Counted from the first letter of the stretch, positions 20,016-30,261 are shown. The stretch: DNA of 64,000 nucleotides from Allomuricauda ruestringensis DSM 13258 (GCF_000224085.1 NC_015945.1:496001-560000), one strand, 5' to 3'. The notes: generated from the letters alone by a model not told the origin. Numbers and translations: made by a program.

Positions 20016-21635
20016 TTATTTTTTCCGAACGCCACCCAAGAAAACCTGTTCAGCAGTTACATTCGGTATTTCTTCTGATGTAATCGTCATAATATCATCG
20101 CTCAATATCACAAAGTCAGCAAACTTACCTGGTTCAATGCTCCCTTTCTCTTCCTCTTCAAAATTGGAGTACGCTGCCCAAATGGTCATACCCTTCAAGG
20201 TTTCTTCCCTGCTCAAGGCATTCTCTATTTGAAAACCGCCTTCGGGATATTGCTCTACATCTTGACGGGCCACAGCTGCGTAAAAGGTTAAAAACGGGTT
20301 TACCTGCTCCACAGGAAAATCAGTACCTAAAGCCACCAATCCCGCTTTGTCCAGCAAATCCTTAAAAGCATAAGCTCCCTTTACCCGCTCGGCACCCAAC
20401 CTATCGGCCGCCCAATACATGTCGCTTGTGGCGTGGGTGGGCTGTACGGATGGAATGATGCCATTTTTAAAATAATCGAAATCGGATTGTGAGATTACTT
20501 GCGCGTGCTCCACCTTCCATCTGCGGTCCGTTTTGCCTTCCAAGGCTTTTTCATACGCCCGAAGCACAACAATATTGGCAGAATCGCCAATGGCGTGGGT
20601 ATTCATTTGGTAGTCGGTCTCAGCAATTCGCTGCGCCAAGGCTTCAATTTGGTCCACAGGGGTTACCATGGCACCAAAATGTCCGGGCTTATCGGAATAG
20701 GGTGCTCTCAACGCCGCCCCTCTTGACCCCAAAGCGCCATCGCCATAAACTTTTACAGAACGAACGTTCAATCCCGCTGTTTTGATGATGCCTTTTTCCA
20801 AAAAGTAATCCAGATTCTCGGGGTAGTTGGAAACCATGGCATATACCCGAATAGATAACTCGCCGGCCTGCTGTAGGCTATCAATCAGTTCAATGATATC
20901 TCTGGACAAACCGGCATCGTTTACCGTGGTCAATCCATAATCCAAAGAAATCTTCTCTGCATCTTTAAGTGCTTGTATTTTTTGCTCCAAACTGACTGGT
21001 GGCATCACCTTGTTGATCAAACCCATGGGGTTATCGACCAAAACCCCGGTAAGCTCGCCCTCTTCTTTTACGATTTCACCACCCTCGGTTTCGGTATCAG
21101 CAGTAATACCCGCCAAATCCAATGCTTTTTGGTTCACGAGATAAGCATGGCCATCTATTCGTTCCAATGCAATGGGGGTATCTGGAAACAACTCATCCAG
21201 TTTATCCTTGGTCGGGAACTCCTTGACCTCCCAATCGTTCTGATCCCATCCCCTACCTAGAATAAAGTTTGATGGGCGCTCTTCTTGAAACGCCACTACC
21301 CTGTCCACTACTTCATCAAAACTTTGGGTGCCCACCAAATCCACTACCTGCTGATTCTGTCCCAACCCATAAAAGTGACAATGGGCATCAATGAGGCCCG
21401 GAACAATTGTCTTGCCCTCGGCATCCAATTGCTTTTGGGCGGTATATTTTTTGGAGATTTCTTCCGTATCGCCAACAGCAACAAATTTTCCATCTTTGAT
21501 GGCTATACTGGATACTTTGGAAAAAGCATCGTCTACCGTGTATATGTTCGCATTATAGACAATAAGGTCAGCCTCTTCTTTAGTGGTACAAGAAAAAACT
21601 AAAGCGAGGCTGATAAGAAAAAAGAACTTTTTCAT
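20016..21635 (-). CDS. Amidohydrolase lipoprotein (YtcJ-like)
   Basis: A 539-residue metal-dependent amidohydrolase (amidohydro_3 type) anchored as a lipoprotein (signal peptide with lipobox VFSC). The TIM-barrel metal-site elements are visible: DAHCHFYGLG near residue 85, the GDGALGSRGAALRAPYSD loop, NTHAIGDSAN, KVEHAQV and LGTDFPVEQ (last-strand Asp). Small beta-sandwich pieces at both termini (VDDAFSKVSSIAIKDGK; EPGKFADFVILSDD) complete the composite domain. The family includes N-substituted amino-acid and formamide hydrolases; the substrate here is unknown. A periplasmic catabolic or scavenging role is inferred. Confidence 0.9.
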   Translation of the reverse strand: MKKFFFLISLALVFSCTTKEEADLIVYNANIYTVDDAFSKVSSIAIKDGKFVAVGDTEEISKKYTAQKQLDAEGKTIVPGLIDAHCHFYGLGQNQQVVDLVGTQSFDEVVDRVVAFQEERPSNFILGRGWDQNDWEVKEFPTKDKLDELFPDTPIALERIDGHAYLVNQKALDLAGITADTETEGGEIVKEEGELTGVLVDNPMGLINKVMPPVSLEQKIQALKDAEKISLDYGLTTVNDAGLSRDIIELIDSLQQAGELSIRVYAMVSNYPENLDYFLEKGIIKTAGLNVRSVKVYGDGALGSRGAALRAPYSDKPGHFGAMVTPVDQIEALAQRIAETDYQMNTHAIGDSANIVVLRAYEKALEGKTDRRWKVEHAQVISQSDFDYFKNGIIPSVQPTHATSDMYWAADRLGAERVKGAYAFKDLLDKAGLVALGTDFPVEQVNPFLTFYAAVARQDVEQYPEGGFQIENALSREETLKGMTIWAAYSNFEEEEKGSIEPGKFADFVILSDDIMTITSEEIPNVTAEQVFLGGVRKK

Positions 21636-21716
21636 TTTTGATGGTTTCTACCAAAAATAGAAAATACAGGGATAATGCTATCGTGTTTACCTGAATAAAA
21701 TTTGTCCGAACACTGT

Positions 21717-23462
21717 TTAAAAATCAAACTTGTATGATACACCAGCCAATGCTTGGAAACCTTGCACTCTAAAATTGGCCCAACGCTGATAATTGTTGTT
21801 CGCTATGTTGGAGGCTTTCACAAAAATGGACAATTGCTCGTTAAATCGATACCCTACATGGGCATTGGCATCAAAAAAGCCCTCTAAGGTGACTTGTTGG
21901 AATTGTAGTTCCGAATCAATGGTAGTAATTTGAGACAACAAATCATCCCGTTCTCCTACATAAAATAGGTTGGCACCCATATACCATTGATCGCTTATTT
22001 GATAGTCCATAAACAACGAACCTTTGATTGATGGCAAGTTCCATGCTGGGTTATCCGTTTCTGTATCATAATCGTAGAATTCTGCATTCACGCCCAAAGA
22101 AAAGTTGCGGTTCACATCTACATTAATTTCACCGAAAACGCCCAAGGTTTTTACATCATCATAAAAAACCTGGAAGGAATTGCCGTAATAATAACTCTTT
22201 TCATCGTCCCAAAAATTATTGGTTGGGTTGTGAATAAATAACGGCTTTCTGTTTTCTGCCATGTACGACCCTTTGATATTGTAGCCCACATTGGATGTCA
22301 ACTGCCCCTTGAGCCCTAAATATCCTTCATACTGTTGATCAGTCGGAATAATATCCAAGGTTGGTGACACATAAGGATTCTCGTCCACAAAATCATGATA
22401 GGAATTTTGCTTCAAATCACCTTCGATTCCACCGTAGGCAATCACATTTTCGTCCATAACACGGTATGAAGCAGTCACAGCAGGATAAATATAAAAGTTG
22501 TTCTCACTATTTTCGATATCCAATCCGTAAACGATGTTGGCTCCCAAGTTCAAGGTTAGGTCATCACGCAAGATCAACAAGCTTGGTGTTACCCCTGCCT
22601 GTAGATTGCTGTAATTTTTTTCGCCTGGGTTATCCAGTTCGGAAATGGTTCCATTTTTAAAATTGCCACCTACATAATCCACTTTGACAGAAATCGTAAT
22701 CAATTCCTCCGTAATGGGAAGTTCAAATGTTGGGTTGATCACTGCTCGGTTCTCTGCGGACTCGGTAGCGTCCCAAAATCGTCTCAACAACACATTTCCG
22801 CTCTTAAAATAAGAATCTTCCATGTTGAAGTGTGCCTTGGCCTCCGCATTGAAATAATTTTGCTGCTCGTCCATGGCATTGACCTCATCCTCACTGAACA
22901 AATCACTCTGAATTCCATACCAATTGTAAAGCTGATGTTGTAGCCCAATTGCTGCTCCCCAATCCATATAACGGTCCTTTTTGGTATAGGAGGCATTCAA
23001 TTTGGTGTCATAAAAATCAGTTTCCAAGGGTGTAGAGTCCAAATCGCCACGTGACGAGTTGTGGGAGAGACCAAAATCCAACAGGTCTTCCCCTCTGTTA
23101 AAATCCCTACTGGTATAGAAATCCACCAAAGCATTGTTATAATTGCCCAAACCAACCGATGCATACGAATTGTACAAAGTGGGCGGTGGTGTTCTTTCAA
23201 CTCCAGAAGCCTTGCCCTTTGCAGGCGTAAAGGTTGATGCCACTGGAACGGAAAATATGCTGTAATTGATTTTCTTCTTTTGAAGCACAATGGAATCGTT
23301 CAGCGATGGAGATGATTTGATTTTAAAGGCATCCGAAACGGTAGGGGAATACGGTTTTACCACCGTTACCGTTTCTGTACCAATGTTATCTTCTTCTTGG
23401 GCGATAACGGCTCCACAAAGGCTCAAAAAAAGTAATGAAAATATATAGGTTCTCTTTTGCAT
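21717..23462 (-). CDS. TonB-receptor-like outer-membrane beta-barrel protein
   Basis: A 581-residue exported protein with signal peptide (cut after VIAQ). A short region reading TETVTVVKPYSPTVSDAFKI follows, then a long series of amphipathic strands ending in SNIANNNYQRWANF and the terminal VSYKFDF (aromatic C-terminus typical of barrels). It resembles the barrel of TonB-dependent receptors but is shorter and I see no plug domain. Only 12 bp separate it from the large TPR protein upstream, so the pair is co-transcribed and probably cooperates at the outer membrane. Function is unknown. Confidence 0.82.
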   Translation of the reverse strand: MQKRTYIFSLLFLSLCGAVIAQEEDNIGTETVTVVKPYSPTVSDAFKIKSSPSLNDSIVLQKKKINYSIFSVPVASTFTPAKGKASGVERTPPPTLYNSYASVGLGNYNNALVDFYTSRDFNRGEDLLDFGLSHNSSRGDLDSTPLETDFYDTKLNASYTKKDRYMDWGAAIGLQHQLYNWYGIQSDLFSEDEVNAMDEQQNYFNAEAKAHFNMEDSYFKSGNVLLRRFWDATESAENRAVINPTFELPITEELITISVKVDYVGGNFKNGTISELDNPGEKNYSNLQAGVTPSLLILRDDLTLNLGANIVYGLDIENSENNFYIYPAVTASYRVMDENVIAYGGIEGDLKQNSYHDFVDENPYVSPTLDIIPTDQQYEGYLGLKGQLTSNVGYNIKGSYMAENRKPLFIHNPTNNFWDDEKSYYYGNSFQVFYDDVKTLGVFGEINVDVNRNFSLGVNAEFYDYDTETDNPAWNLPSIKGSLFMDYQISDQWYMGANLFYVGERDDLLSQITTIDSELQFQQVTLEGFFDANAHVGYRFNEQLSIFVKASNIANNNYQRWANFRVQGFQALAGVSYKFDF

Positions 23463-23474
23463 GCTGTGTCTCGT

Positions 23475-26400
23475 TTAATTTTCGTTGGGGTCTACGGATG
23501 AATTGCTTTCGGCTTCTTTGGCTTTGATCGTGGCCAGTTCAGTTTCTGCATCCGAAACGATTTCCTCAAATTCGGAAAAGTTGGTAATTACGCTTTCCAG
23601 AATATAGGTGGCCTGAAAAGCATCTCCCAAGTTGTAAAAATTCTTGGCCATGATCACCAATCCCTTTCCTGCCCACTCTTTGTAGGCTGCATAATCCTTG
23701 GCCAGTTTTTGAACGGATTCGTTGGATGCTTCAAAAGCCTGTTCCTTATTTTTAAAATAAGCATCGTAGTACCAAGCTTCGGCAGCGAGTTCTCCAGAAG
23801 CAATCTTTTTCACATCCTGGTAAGCCGTTTTTGCCAAAGTTTCATTATCGATGGCAATGGCAGAACGCGCTATCATTATCTGCGCATCACTCCTGATGCG
23901 GTCATCAATTTTAGGGGCGTTCAACACTTTTTCGGCATAAGCTATGGTCTGTGAGTAATCTTTTTGACCATAAAAACCTTTCATCAAATTGGATTGGGCA
24001 AAGGTTTTGTTCTCAGAAATATCTGCTGTGCCTTCCAACCTCTTCAAATAGGGAATGGCACTATTGTAATCTTGTTTTTCCACATAAATTTCGCAAACAC
24101 GGGTCAAGGCCTGTTCGGTATATTCACCGTTTCCTCCATCGGCTACCGCTTTATACTTTGGCAGGGCCCTATCTTTTTCGCCATTGGCAAAATACAATTG
24201 TGCCAGAGCAAAATTGACGTTCTGGGTGTGCAATCCATTCGGGAATTCTTTCAGGTAATCTTCGTACCCGCGAATGGCTGCTGGGATTTTACCTTCAATT
24301 TGCTTTCTTTCGGCAGATTCAAAACTGGCATTGTCAAGTTCCCTATCTGTTACCTCGACAAAATCCAAGTTCCGCGCCCAAGCGGCATATTCGCTTACCC
24401 GACCTTCGTCCACATAAACCAATTTGGCTGTGGCAACGGCCTGTTTGGCTTCTTGGGTGTTGGGATATTTTTGAACCACTTCCTTGAGTTTGTCCAAAGC
24501 TTGCTCGTTACGGTTGGAATTGTAATAGACCAATCCAGACCGCAACAATCCGCGTGGTGCAAATTTGCTGCCCGAGTATTCATCCACAATGCGGTCGTAG
24601 GTTTGAAGCCCTAAATTTTCTTGGTTATTGTTGATATAGGAATTCCCCAATTCAAACAAGGCATCATCCCGTAGTGATGAGCTTGGGTACATGGTCAAAA
24701 ATTCATTCAGACCATCAATTTTTGCTGAATTATTGCCTAAAAACCCATCACAAAGTGTTTTTTGGAATGCTGCATAATCCCGCTCGGGACCATTCATTTT
24801 TGATGAAGTATCGTAAGCCTTCATGGCCAATTGGTATTTGCTTGTCACAAAATAGCTGTCCCCCAATCGCAGATATCCATCATTTTTTCTTTGGTCGTCA
24901 ATAGCATTGGAATTGACCACATTTTTAAAATAGGATATGGCATTATTGTAATCTTTTAATTTGAAATATGAGTATCCCAAATTGTAATCCAATTGAACAT
25001 ATTCCGGAAGCGATTTTGCCACCGGGGAATTTTGAAACTTAACAAAACCGACCAAGGCCTCCTCGAAACGGTTCAATCTGTAGGCAGATTCTGCCTTCCA
25101 ATACAAGGCACGAGCTTCAAAACTGGAGTTTTCTGCACTTTTTAAGGATTTATCCAAGTTTTCCCAAGCTTCTTCGTAATCACCATCTATAAAAAGTTCT
25201 ATTCCTCGATAGTAGGCCACTTTTTGATAGGTTTCTTTGCTAGCATAGTTTTTGTTCTCCTCCAATAGCTGCATCGCACCTTCAAAATTTCGGGAGGTAA
25301 TGTAGGAGTCCACCAAAAGTTCTTGAATTTCCAATTGATGCTCATCCTTTGGATATTTTTCCAGATAAGTGGTCAACACCTGTGGAACGGGTTCGTAAGC
25401 ATTACCTATTTCGTAGCTCAAACGGGCATAGTTCAACCAGGCATCTTTTTGGATTTCTGGACTGAACTCCATTTGCGAAGCATTTCGGAACGCGTTCAAA
25501 GCTTCTGACTTTTTATCCAGCTTTAAATAGCACTCCGCCAAATGGTAGTATGCATTTTGGGAAACTGCATTGCTTCCGCCCACAATTTTATTGAATTGCT
25601 GGATGGCTTTTTGATAATCGCCCAACTTGTAATGGCTGTAACCCAACAAATAGTAATCGGTGTTGTTCCATTTGCCACGTTTGCCCTTGTATTCTTCCAA
25701 ATAGGGAATGGCCTCCGCATATTGTTCCAAATTGAAGTAACTCTCCCCGATAATTTTGTTGAGTTCTGAAACTTCTTGACGATTGGATTTTGGCAATTGC
25801 TTTTTGGCCATGGCGATGGCTTCTTCAAACTTACCGAGCTTAAAATTCAGGTCAGCTTGATAGTAGGACAGCTTCTCATCGAGCAATTCGGGGTCTTGAA
25901 TTTGGTCGAATCGGGCGCTCGCGGAACTGTAATCGTCCTGTTCATAAGCAATGTACCCCAAATAATATTTGGCCTGTGAACCATATTTTTGGGAGGTGGT
26001 GACCTTATTCAAATAGCGTTCAGCTTCCTTTGGACGTTTAGATGCGTACAAAGCGTATCCGTTGTTAAAATTAAAACGGTCACGCTCCGAATACGGCATG
26101 GAATTTTCGTCCACCTTTTTGTACCATTTTAAAGCGTAAGGGTATTTTCCTGTCTCAAAATAGTAATCGGCCACGTCAAGAAATGCAGAGTTTCGTTTTG
26201 TGGATGTAGGATAACGCTCCACAAAATCTTCCATCATTTTATCGGCTCCCCGCTGATTTAGCCTTATGGCAGCATTTGCAGCATAATAAGCACTATTAGC
26301 TTCGGTTTCACCATCCTTGGTATTGGCCTTTACGGACTCAAAAATGTGCTGCGCGGCTTGGTACTGCTCATTATTATAGAGCGCCAAAGCATCTTGATAG

Positions 26401-26498
26401 GCTTTGTTTTCGTGGGTATAGATCTTGGTTTCCTGTGCTGAAAGCACAAAAAAACTTCCCATTAAAATGGGAAAAATAAAGAGGTTTTTTCGATTCAT
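23475..26498 (-). CDS. Large exported tetratricopeptide-repeat protein
   Basis: A 1007-residue protein with a signal peptide (cut near LSAQE) followed almost entirely by TPR helices. Examples: ALYNNEQYQAAQHIFESVKA, then YPYALKWYKKVDE, YLLGYSHYKLGDYQKAIQQF, DYNLGYSYFKLKDYNNAISY and LAQLYFANGEKDRALPKYKA. At least fifteen such units are recognisable; no enzymatic domain is seen. It ends in an acidic, serine-rich tail (EAESNSSVDPNEN). It is the first gene of a two-gene unit with the beta-barrel protein. A periplasmic scaffold role is inferred. Confidence 0.88.
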   Translation of the reverse strand: MNRKNLFIFPILMGSFFVLSAQETKIYTHENKAYQDALALYNNEQYQAAQHIFESVKANTKDGETEANSAYYAANAAIRLNQRGADKMMEDFVERYPTSTKRNSAFLDVADYYFETGKYPYALKWYKKVDENSMPYSERDRFNFNNGYALYASKRPKEAERYLNKVTTSQKYGSQAKYYLGYIAYEQDDYSSASARFDQIQDPELLDEKLSYYQADLNFKLGKFEEAIAMAKKQLPKSNRQEVSELNKIIGESYFNLEQYAEAIPYLEEYKGKRGKWNNTDYYLLGYSHYKLGDYQKAIQQFNKIVGGSNAVSQNAYYHLAECYLKLDKKSEALNAFRNASQMEFSPEIQKDAWLNYARLSYEIGNAYEPVPQVLTTYLEKYPKDEHQLEIQELLVDSYITSRNFEGAMQLLEENKNYASKETYQKVAYYRGIELFIDGDYEEAWENLDKSLKSAENSSFEARALYWKAESAYRLNRFEEALVGFVKFQNSPVAKSLPEYVQLDYNLGYSYFKLKDYNNAISYFKNVVNSNAIDDQRKNDGYLRLGDSYFVTSKYQLAMKAYDTSSKMNGPERDYAAFQKTLCDGFLGNNSAKIDGLNEFLTMYPSSSLRDDALFELGNSYINNNQENLGLQTYDRIVDEYSGSKFAPRGLLRSGLVYYNSNRNEQALDKLKEVVQKYPNTQEAKQAVATAKLVYVDEGRVSEYAAWARNLDFVEVTDRELDNASFESAERKQIEGKIPAAIRGYEDYLKEFPNGLHTQNVNFALAQLYFANGEKDRALPKYKAVADGGNGEYTEQALTRVCEIYVEKQDYNSAIPYLKRLEGTADISENKTFAQSNLMKGFYGQKDYSQTIAYAEKVLNAPKIDDRIRSDAQIMIARSAIAIDNETLAKTAYQDVKKIASGELAAEAWYYDAYFKNKEQAFEASNESVQKLAKDYAAYKEWAGKGLVIMAKNFYNLGDAFQATYILESVITNFSEFEEIVSDAETELATIKAKEAESNSSVDPNEN

Positions 26499-26659
26499 AG
26501 TGTTCTACGCTGTTCTCGATTGACTTTACTCATAACGTCAAAATTAAAGCCAAAGTATATTTAAAATGTCATTTGCCGAAATTTACGAACATCTGCTTGT
26601 ACAACATCCATTAATTGTTACTTTTACCACCAAGTTGCCAGACAACCTCACTGGCCTGA

Positions 26660-26785
26660 TGTTCCAAAAATACTTTTTCAGAGGATAATTCCTTTCGTTT
26701 TTGGAACAACAAATCCAAACCTCAACATTTTAGAATAAAGCATTAACCCCTTCAGCTTTGAAAAAAGGACAATCCAAGATTGTCC
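26660..26785. repeat. Two inverted repeats in the 312-bp gap before lemA
   Basis: The 26499-26810 gap has no convincing gene. TGTTCCAAAAA at 26660 is repeated inverted at 26698-26708. A separate perfect hairpin GGACAATC-CAA-GATTGTCC occupies 26767-26785, 25 bases before the lemA ATG, where it would fold in the mRNA leader or act as an operator. A 40-codon ORF at 26566-26688 exists but has no recognisable features. Confidence 0.6.
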
Positions 26786-26810
26786 CAAGCGTTTAATGTA
26801 AATTTTTATT

Positions 26811-27356
26811 ATGACCTACTTAATTAGTATTGTACTGGTCTTTTTGTTGCTTTTTATTTTTATATACAACAATCTGGTCAGCAAAAAGAACAAGACCGAA
26901 GAGGCTTACAGCAGCATTGATGTGATGTTGAAAAAAAGAACGGATCTTATTCCGCAGCTTGTAAATGCCGTAAAAGGCTACATGAAACACGAGAAGCAAA
27001 TCCTGACGGACATTACGAAGCTAAGACAGCGAATAGTTGATCAAAAGGTGGACGATCGCGAGAGAATACAACTCGAAGACCAGTTGGGCGACAAACTTGG
27101 CAAGCTCCAAGTATCCGTTGAGGCCTACCCAGACCTCAAGGCCAGCGAAAATTTCCTTTTGTTGCAGAGCAGTTTAAATGAAGTGGAAGAACAACTTTCC
27201 GCTGCAAGACGGTCTTACAATGCAGCGATATATGCTTTCAATTCCGCTTTGGAGATGTTTCCTTCCAACATTGTTGCCAAATTGATGGGATACACCCAAA
27301 AACCCATGTTCACCATTGAGCCTTCGGAAGCCGAAGTTCCTAAAGTTTCAATCTAA
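26811..27356 (+). CDS. lemA: LemA family protein
   Basis: A 181-residue protein with a single N-terminal membrane helix (ISIVLVFLLLFIFIYN), topology N-out. A cytoplasmic or periplasmic four-helix LemA domain follows: NNLVSKKNKTEEAYSSIDVM, KKRTDLIPQLVNAVKGYMKHE, LKASENFLLLQSSLNEVEEQ and AARRSYNAAIYAFNSALEMF. These match the family closely; the molecular function of LemA is not established. It is 15 bp upstream of the DUF3137 gene, a pairing common in Bacteroidota. A strong hairpin sits in its leader. Confidence 0.95.
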   Translation: MTYLISIVLVFLLLFIFIYNNLVSKKNKTEEAYSSIDVMLKKRTDLIPQLVNAVKGYMKHEKQILTDITKLRQRIVDQKVDDRERIQLEDQLGDKLGKLQVSVEAYPDLKASENFLLLQSSLNEVEEQLSAARRSYNAAIYAFNSALEMFPSNIVAKLMGYTQKPMFTIEPSEAEVPKVSI

Positions 27357-27371
27357 AACTAACTTGTCATA

Positions 27372-28475
27372 ATGGATTTTAGCAGCATTAAAAAACAACT
27401 GCTCCCTTTGCTGGTAGAGGCTGAACCACTTAGAAGAAAGTATCGCAAATACAAAGCGGTAAGCTTCTTTTTTATGCTCTTATTTTTAAGTGTTATAATA
27501 GCCCTTCCTCTTTTAATGTACTTTTTCAATTATAAATATATTGAATGGTTTGGGGGTTTGCACAAAAGTGAAATATGGCTCACATCCCTGCAAATGCCAA
27601 TGTTTCTCTTTATTGGTGTTTTCTATGCTGTATATGCCATGGCCAACTCCCAAAAAAGAAAATACCTGGCTGTTGAGAAAGAAATCATGAGAAGTCTTTT
27701 GGAAAAAATTGTTCCCACATTCCAATTCGATGCGAACAAACAAATTGATGCCCGGGAAATCGCAAACAGCGAATTGCTGGCCAAGCACAACCCTTTTGTA
27801 CAGGACAAGTCAAGGGAACAGATCTACAATATGAACCAAGGTGTGCTTTCCGGAAAAGTGGGCAGCACCTTTATTTCCATGGGAAACATCAAGATTGTTG
27901 GGCTACAAGTCAGCCCCTACCTTATGTACATTCCCTTCTATGCGCACATATACATGGCGTACACCTACCTAAAGCCCTGGTTCAAAAAAGGAAAAAGTAT
28001 CGATGAAATGGGAAGCAGCTTTGTGGGGATGTTTGCCACTATGGATTTCAATAAAAAATTCAATGGCACCACCATTGTACTGCCCGATCAATATGAAAAA
28101 AGGATTGGGTACATGGCCAAGACCCTACAGTCCATGAACCTCAACCGAAATCAATTGGTGAACATGGAAGATACCGAGTTTGAAAATGAATTTGTGGTGT
28201 ATAGTACCGACCAAACGGAAGCCCGTTACATCCTATCGCCCTCCTTAATGCAGCGAATCACTGCTTTCAAGAAAAAAGTAGGGAACTCAGTGCTTATGTC
28301 ATTCAAAAACGACAAGCTTTACATGGCAGTCCAACTACCGTATGGCTTTCTGAGTTTACGGCAAAACCAAAATTTGGTCACCTCCAACGTACTTGAACTT
28401 TTTTATGAGGATATTACAACGGCCGTAGGCATCGTGGAAGACCTTAACCTGAATACCAAGATTTGGACAAAATAA
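27372..28475 (+). CDS. DUF3137 membrane protein
   Basis: A 367-residue protein with two adjacent N-terminal membrane helices (about residues 30-55 and 73-95, FFMLLFLSVIIALPLLMYFF and MPMFLFIGVFYAVYAM). A large DUF3137 domain follows, containing KGKSIDEMGSSFVGMFATMDFN and VYSTDQTEARYILSPSLMQRI. DUF3137 proteins regularly accompany LemA, as here with 15 bp between the genes. This suggests a two-component membrane module of unknown role. The start at 27372 is 15 bp after the lemA stop and in good context. Confidence 0.9.
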   Translation: MDFSSIKKQLLPLLVEAEPLRRKYRKYKAVSFFFMLLFLSVIIALPLLMYFFNYKYIEWFGGLHKSEIWLTSLQMPMFLFIGVFYAVYAMANSQKRKYLAVEKEIMRSLLEKIVPTFQFDANKQIDAREIANSELLAKHNPFVQDKSREQIYNMNQGVLSGKVGSTFISMGNIKIVGLQVSPYLMYIPFYAHIYMAYTYLKPWFKKGKSIDEMGSSFVGMFATMDFNKKFNGTTIVLPDQYEKRIGYMAKTLQSMNLNRNQLVNMEDTEFENEFVVYSTDQTEARYILSPSLMQRITAFKKKVGNSVLMSFKNDKLYMAVQLPYGFLSLRQNQNLVTSNVLELFYEDITTAVGIVEDLNLNTKIWTK

Positions 28476-28520
28476 CATCCAGTTTTTCCAAAAAATAAGC
28501 TTTAACCATAAATTTTGATG

Positions 28521-28547
28521 TTGATCTCTTAATTTCAAATACTTTTG
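28521..28547 (+). promoter_or_regulatory. Putative promoter of the ftsE-like gene
   Basis: TTG at 28521-28523, 16-base spacer, TACTTTTG at 28540-28547, ending 21 bases before the ATG. Confidence 0.5.
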
Positions 28548-28568
28548 TGTAGCTTTTGAATTGAAATT

Positions 28569-29252
28569 ATGCCCGAGACCATTGTTAAATTACAAGACGT
28601 AGCCGTATTCCAGAACGAGAACTTGGTTCTCAACAATATTGACCTTGAGGTTAAAAAAGGGGAGTTTGTTTATGTAATAGGAAAAACCGGTAGCGGGAAA
28701 AGTAGCTTTATGAAAACGCTTTATGCCGACCTTCCCCTAAAGCAAGGCACTGGGCAAGTAGTGGATTTTGACCTGAAAACACTCAAAGAAAAAGATATTC
28801 CCTTTTTACGCAGAAAACTGGGCATCGTTTTTCAGGATTTCAAGTTACTGCCAGACCGAAATATCAACAATAACCTGCGCTTTGTCCTGAAAGCAACCGG
28901 ATGGACAGATTCCACCAAAATGGACGAAAAAATAGAGGAGGTATTGAATAAAGTCGGGATGAAGACCAAGGGTTTTAAGTTTCCGCACGAACTCTCTGGC
29001 GGCGAACAACAACGTATTGCCATTGCCCGTGCCCTTTTGAACGACCCAGAACTTATTTTGGCCGATGAGCCCACTGGAAACCTTGATCCACAGACCAGCG
29101 TAGAGGTCATGAAAGTGTTGCAGGATATCAATCAAAATGGGCGGACGATTATTATGGCCACACACGACTATGCCCTGATTTTGAAATACCCGCACAAAAC
29201 CCTAAAATGTGATGGCAGTAAGGTTTTTGAAGTGATTCAAAAAGCGATATAA
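28569..29252 (+). CDS. ftsE: Cell-division-type ABC ATPase FtsE
   Basis: A 227-residue single nucleotide-binding subunit. It carries Walker [13 protein letters not shown] (about residues 39-50), the FtsE-like Q-loop [20 protein letters not shown] and signature [20 protein letters not shown]. Walker B is [13 protein letters not shown] and the switch His is in MATHDYALI. The Q-loop and post-signature sequences are those of FtsE/LolD-type ATPases, and FtsE is the best match. FtsE with FtsX controls peptidoglycan hydrolases during division. No ftsX is adjacent, so the membrane partner must be elsewhere. It is preceded by its own promoter and does not seem linked to DUF3137. Confidence 0.85.
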   Translation: MPETIVKLQDVAVFQNENLVLNNIDLEVKKGEFVYVIGKTGSGKSSFMKTLYADLPLKQGTGQVVDFDLKTLKEKDIPFLRRKLGIVFQDFKLLPDRNINNNLRFVLKATGWTDSTKMDEKIEEVLNKVGMKTKGFKFPHELSGGEQQRIAIARALLNDPELILADEPTGNLDPQTSVEVMKVLQDINQNGRTIIMATHDYALILKYPHKTLKCDGSKVFEVIQKAI

Positions 29253-29349
29253 TCATCAAAATATACGTGTAGCTCATTGATTTTCAATGCAATTACTTGA
29301 TCACCAAAAGTTTTTGTTACTTTGTTCAAACTAATATTGCTTCCTATAT

Positions 29350-30108
29350 ATGGAAATTCTTGGTATAGATATAGGCGGATCGGGCATAAAAGGTGCCTTG
29401 GTAAACGCCGAAACTGGTGAAATGTTGACAGAACGTTTCCGAATTCCTACTCCAAAATCAAAAAAACCGAAAGACATGGCCAAAGTGGTGGCAGAAATTG
29501 TGGACCACTTTAATTACAAAGGCCCTGTAGGCTGTGGATTTCCATCCATAGTTAAAAATGGAATTTGTAAATCTCCGGGAAACTTAGACCCAAGTTGGGT
29601 TGGTGTAAATATTGATGAGCTTTTTACCGAGTACACAGGTCAAGAATTTACCGTTCTGAACGATGCCGATGCCGCAGGATATGCATCTATGAACTATGGT
29701 GTTGGAAAAGGTAAAGATGGGTTGGTCATTATGATCACCATCGGAACCGGACTGGGTAGCGGCGCTTTTTACAACGGCATACTTATCCCCAATTTTGAAT
29801 TGGGACAAATTCCCTACAAAAAACACAAGAAAATTGAAAAATGGGCGGCTGCATCTGCCAAAGAAAAAGAAGATCTCGGTTTTAAAAAATGGGGTAAACG
29901 CTTCAATAAATTTTTAAAATTGGTGGAACTTATTGTATGTCCTGACCTTATTATCGTGGGTGGTGGAACCTCTAAAAAATGGGAGGAGTTCAGTCACCAC
30001 ATCAAAATTGAGACCAATGTGGTAAAGGCCGAGCTAATGAACCATGCCGGTATTATTGGAGCTGCCGTGTCCTGCTTGCGGGAACAGCATCATGGACATT
30101 TGCATTAA
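29350..30108 (+). CDS. ppgK: Polyphosphate glucokinase (ROK family)
   Basis: A 252-residue cytoplasmic kinase phosphorylating glucose with polyphosphate (and/or ATP). The ROK-type phosphate loop is at the N-terminus ([14 protein letters not shown]). The sugar-binding and catalytic segment is [20 protein letters not shown], and [16 protein letters not shown] follows. A C-terminal [16 protein letters not shown] is present. The zinc-binding CxCGxxGC motif of many ROK regulators is absent, as expected for PpgK. Length and motifs match PpgK better than ATP glucokinases; polyphosphate use is inferred. Confidence 0.9.
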   Translation: MEILGIDIGGSGIKGALVNAETGEMLTERFRIPTPKSKKPKDMAKVVAEIVDHFNYKGPVGCGFPSIVKNGICKSPGNLDPSWVGVNIDELFTEYTGQEFTVLNDADAAGYASMNYGVGKGKDGLVIMITIGTGLGSGAFYNGILIPNFELGQIPYKKHKKIEKWAAASAKEKEDLGFKKWGKRFNKFLKLVELIVCPDLIIVGGGTSKKWEEFSHHIKIETNVVKAELMNHAGIIGAAVSCLREQHHGHLH

Positions 30109-30154
30109 TCTTTAGATCCAGGACTTACAGGAATCAAGAACCAAGACTTCCAGT

Positions 30155-30240
30155 GGTCATTCTGAATGAGCAAAGTGAATGAAGAATCTCAAAAATCCAG
30201 TTTCCATAAATGGATTCCGTGTCGAAGCACGGAATGACAG
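30155..30240. repeat. REP-like palindromic element
   Basis: Begins GGTCATTCTGAATGAG and ends GGAATGACAG, with an inner perfect hairpin ATTCCGTG-TCGAAG-CACGGAAT and a GAAGAATCTC core. This is the common flavobacterial REP type. It lies between the convergent ppgK and typA genes. Confidence 0.7.
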
Positions 30241-30261
30241 AGACCTCCATCTTTAAATGAA

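Noticed and set aside
26566..26688. 40-codon ORF in the gap before lemA
   Set aside because: No motif or convincing start signal; it overlaps an inverted repeat. Kept only as a remark.
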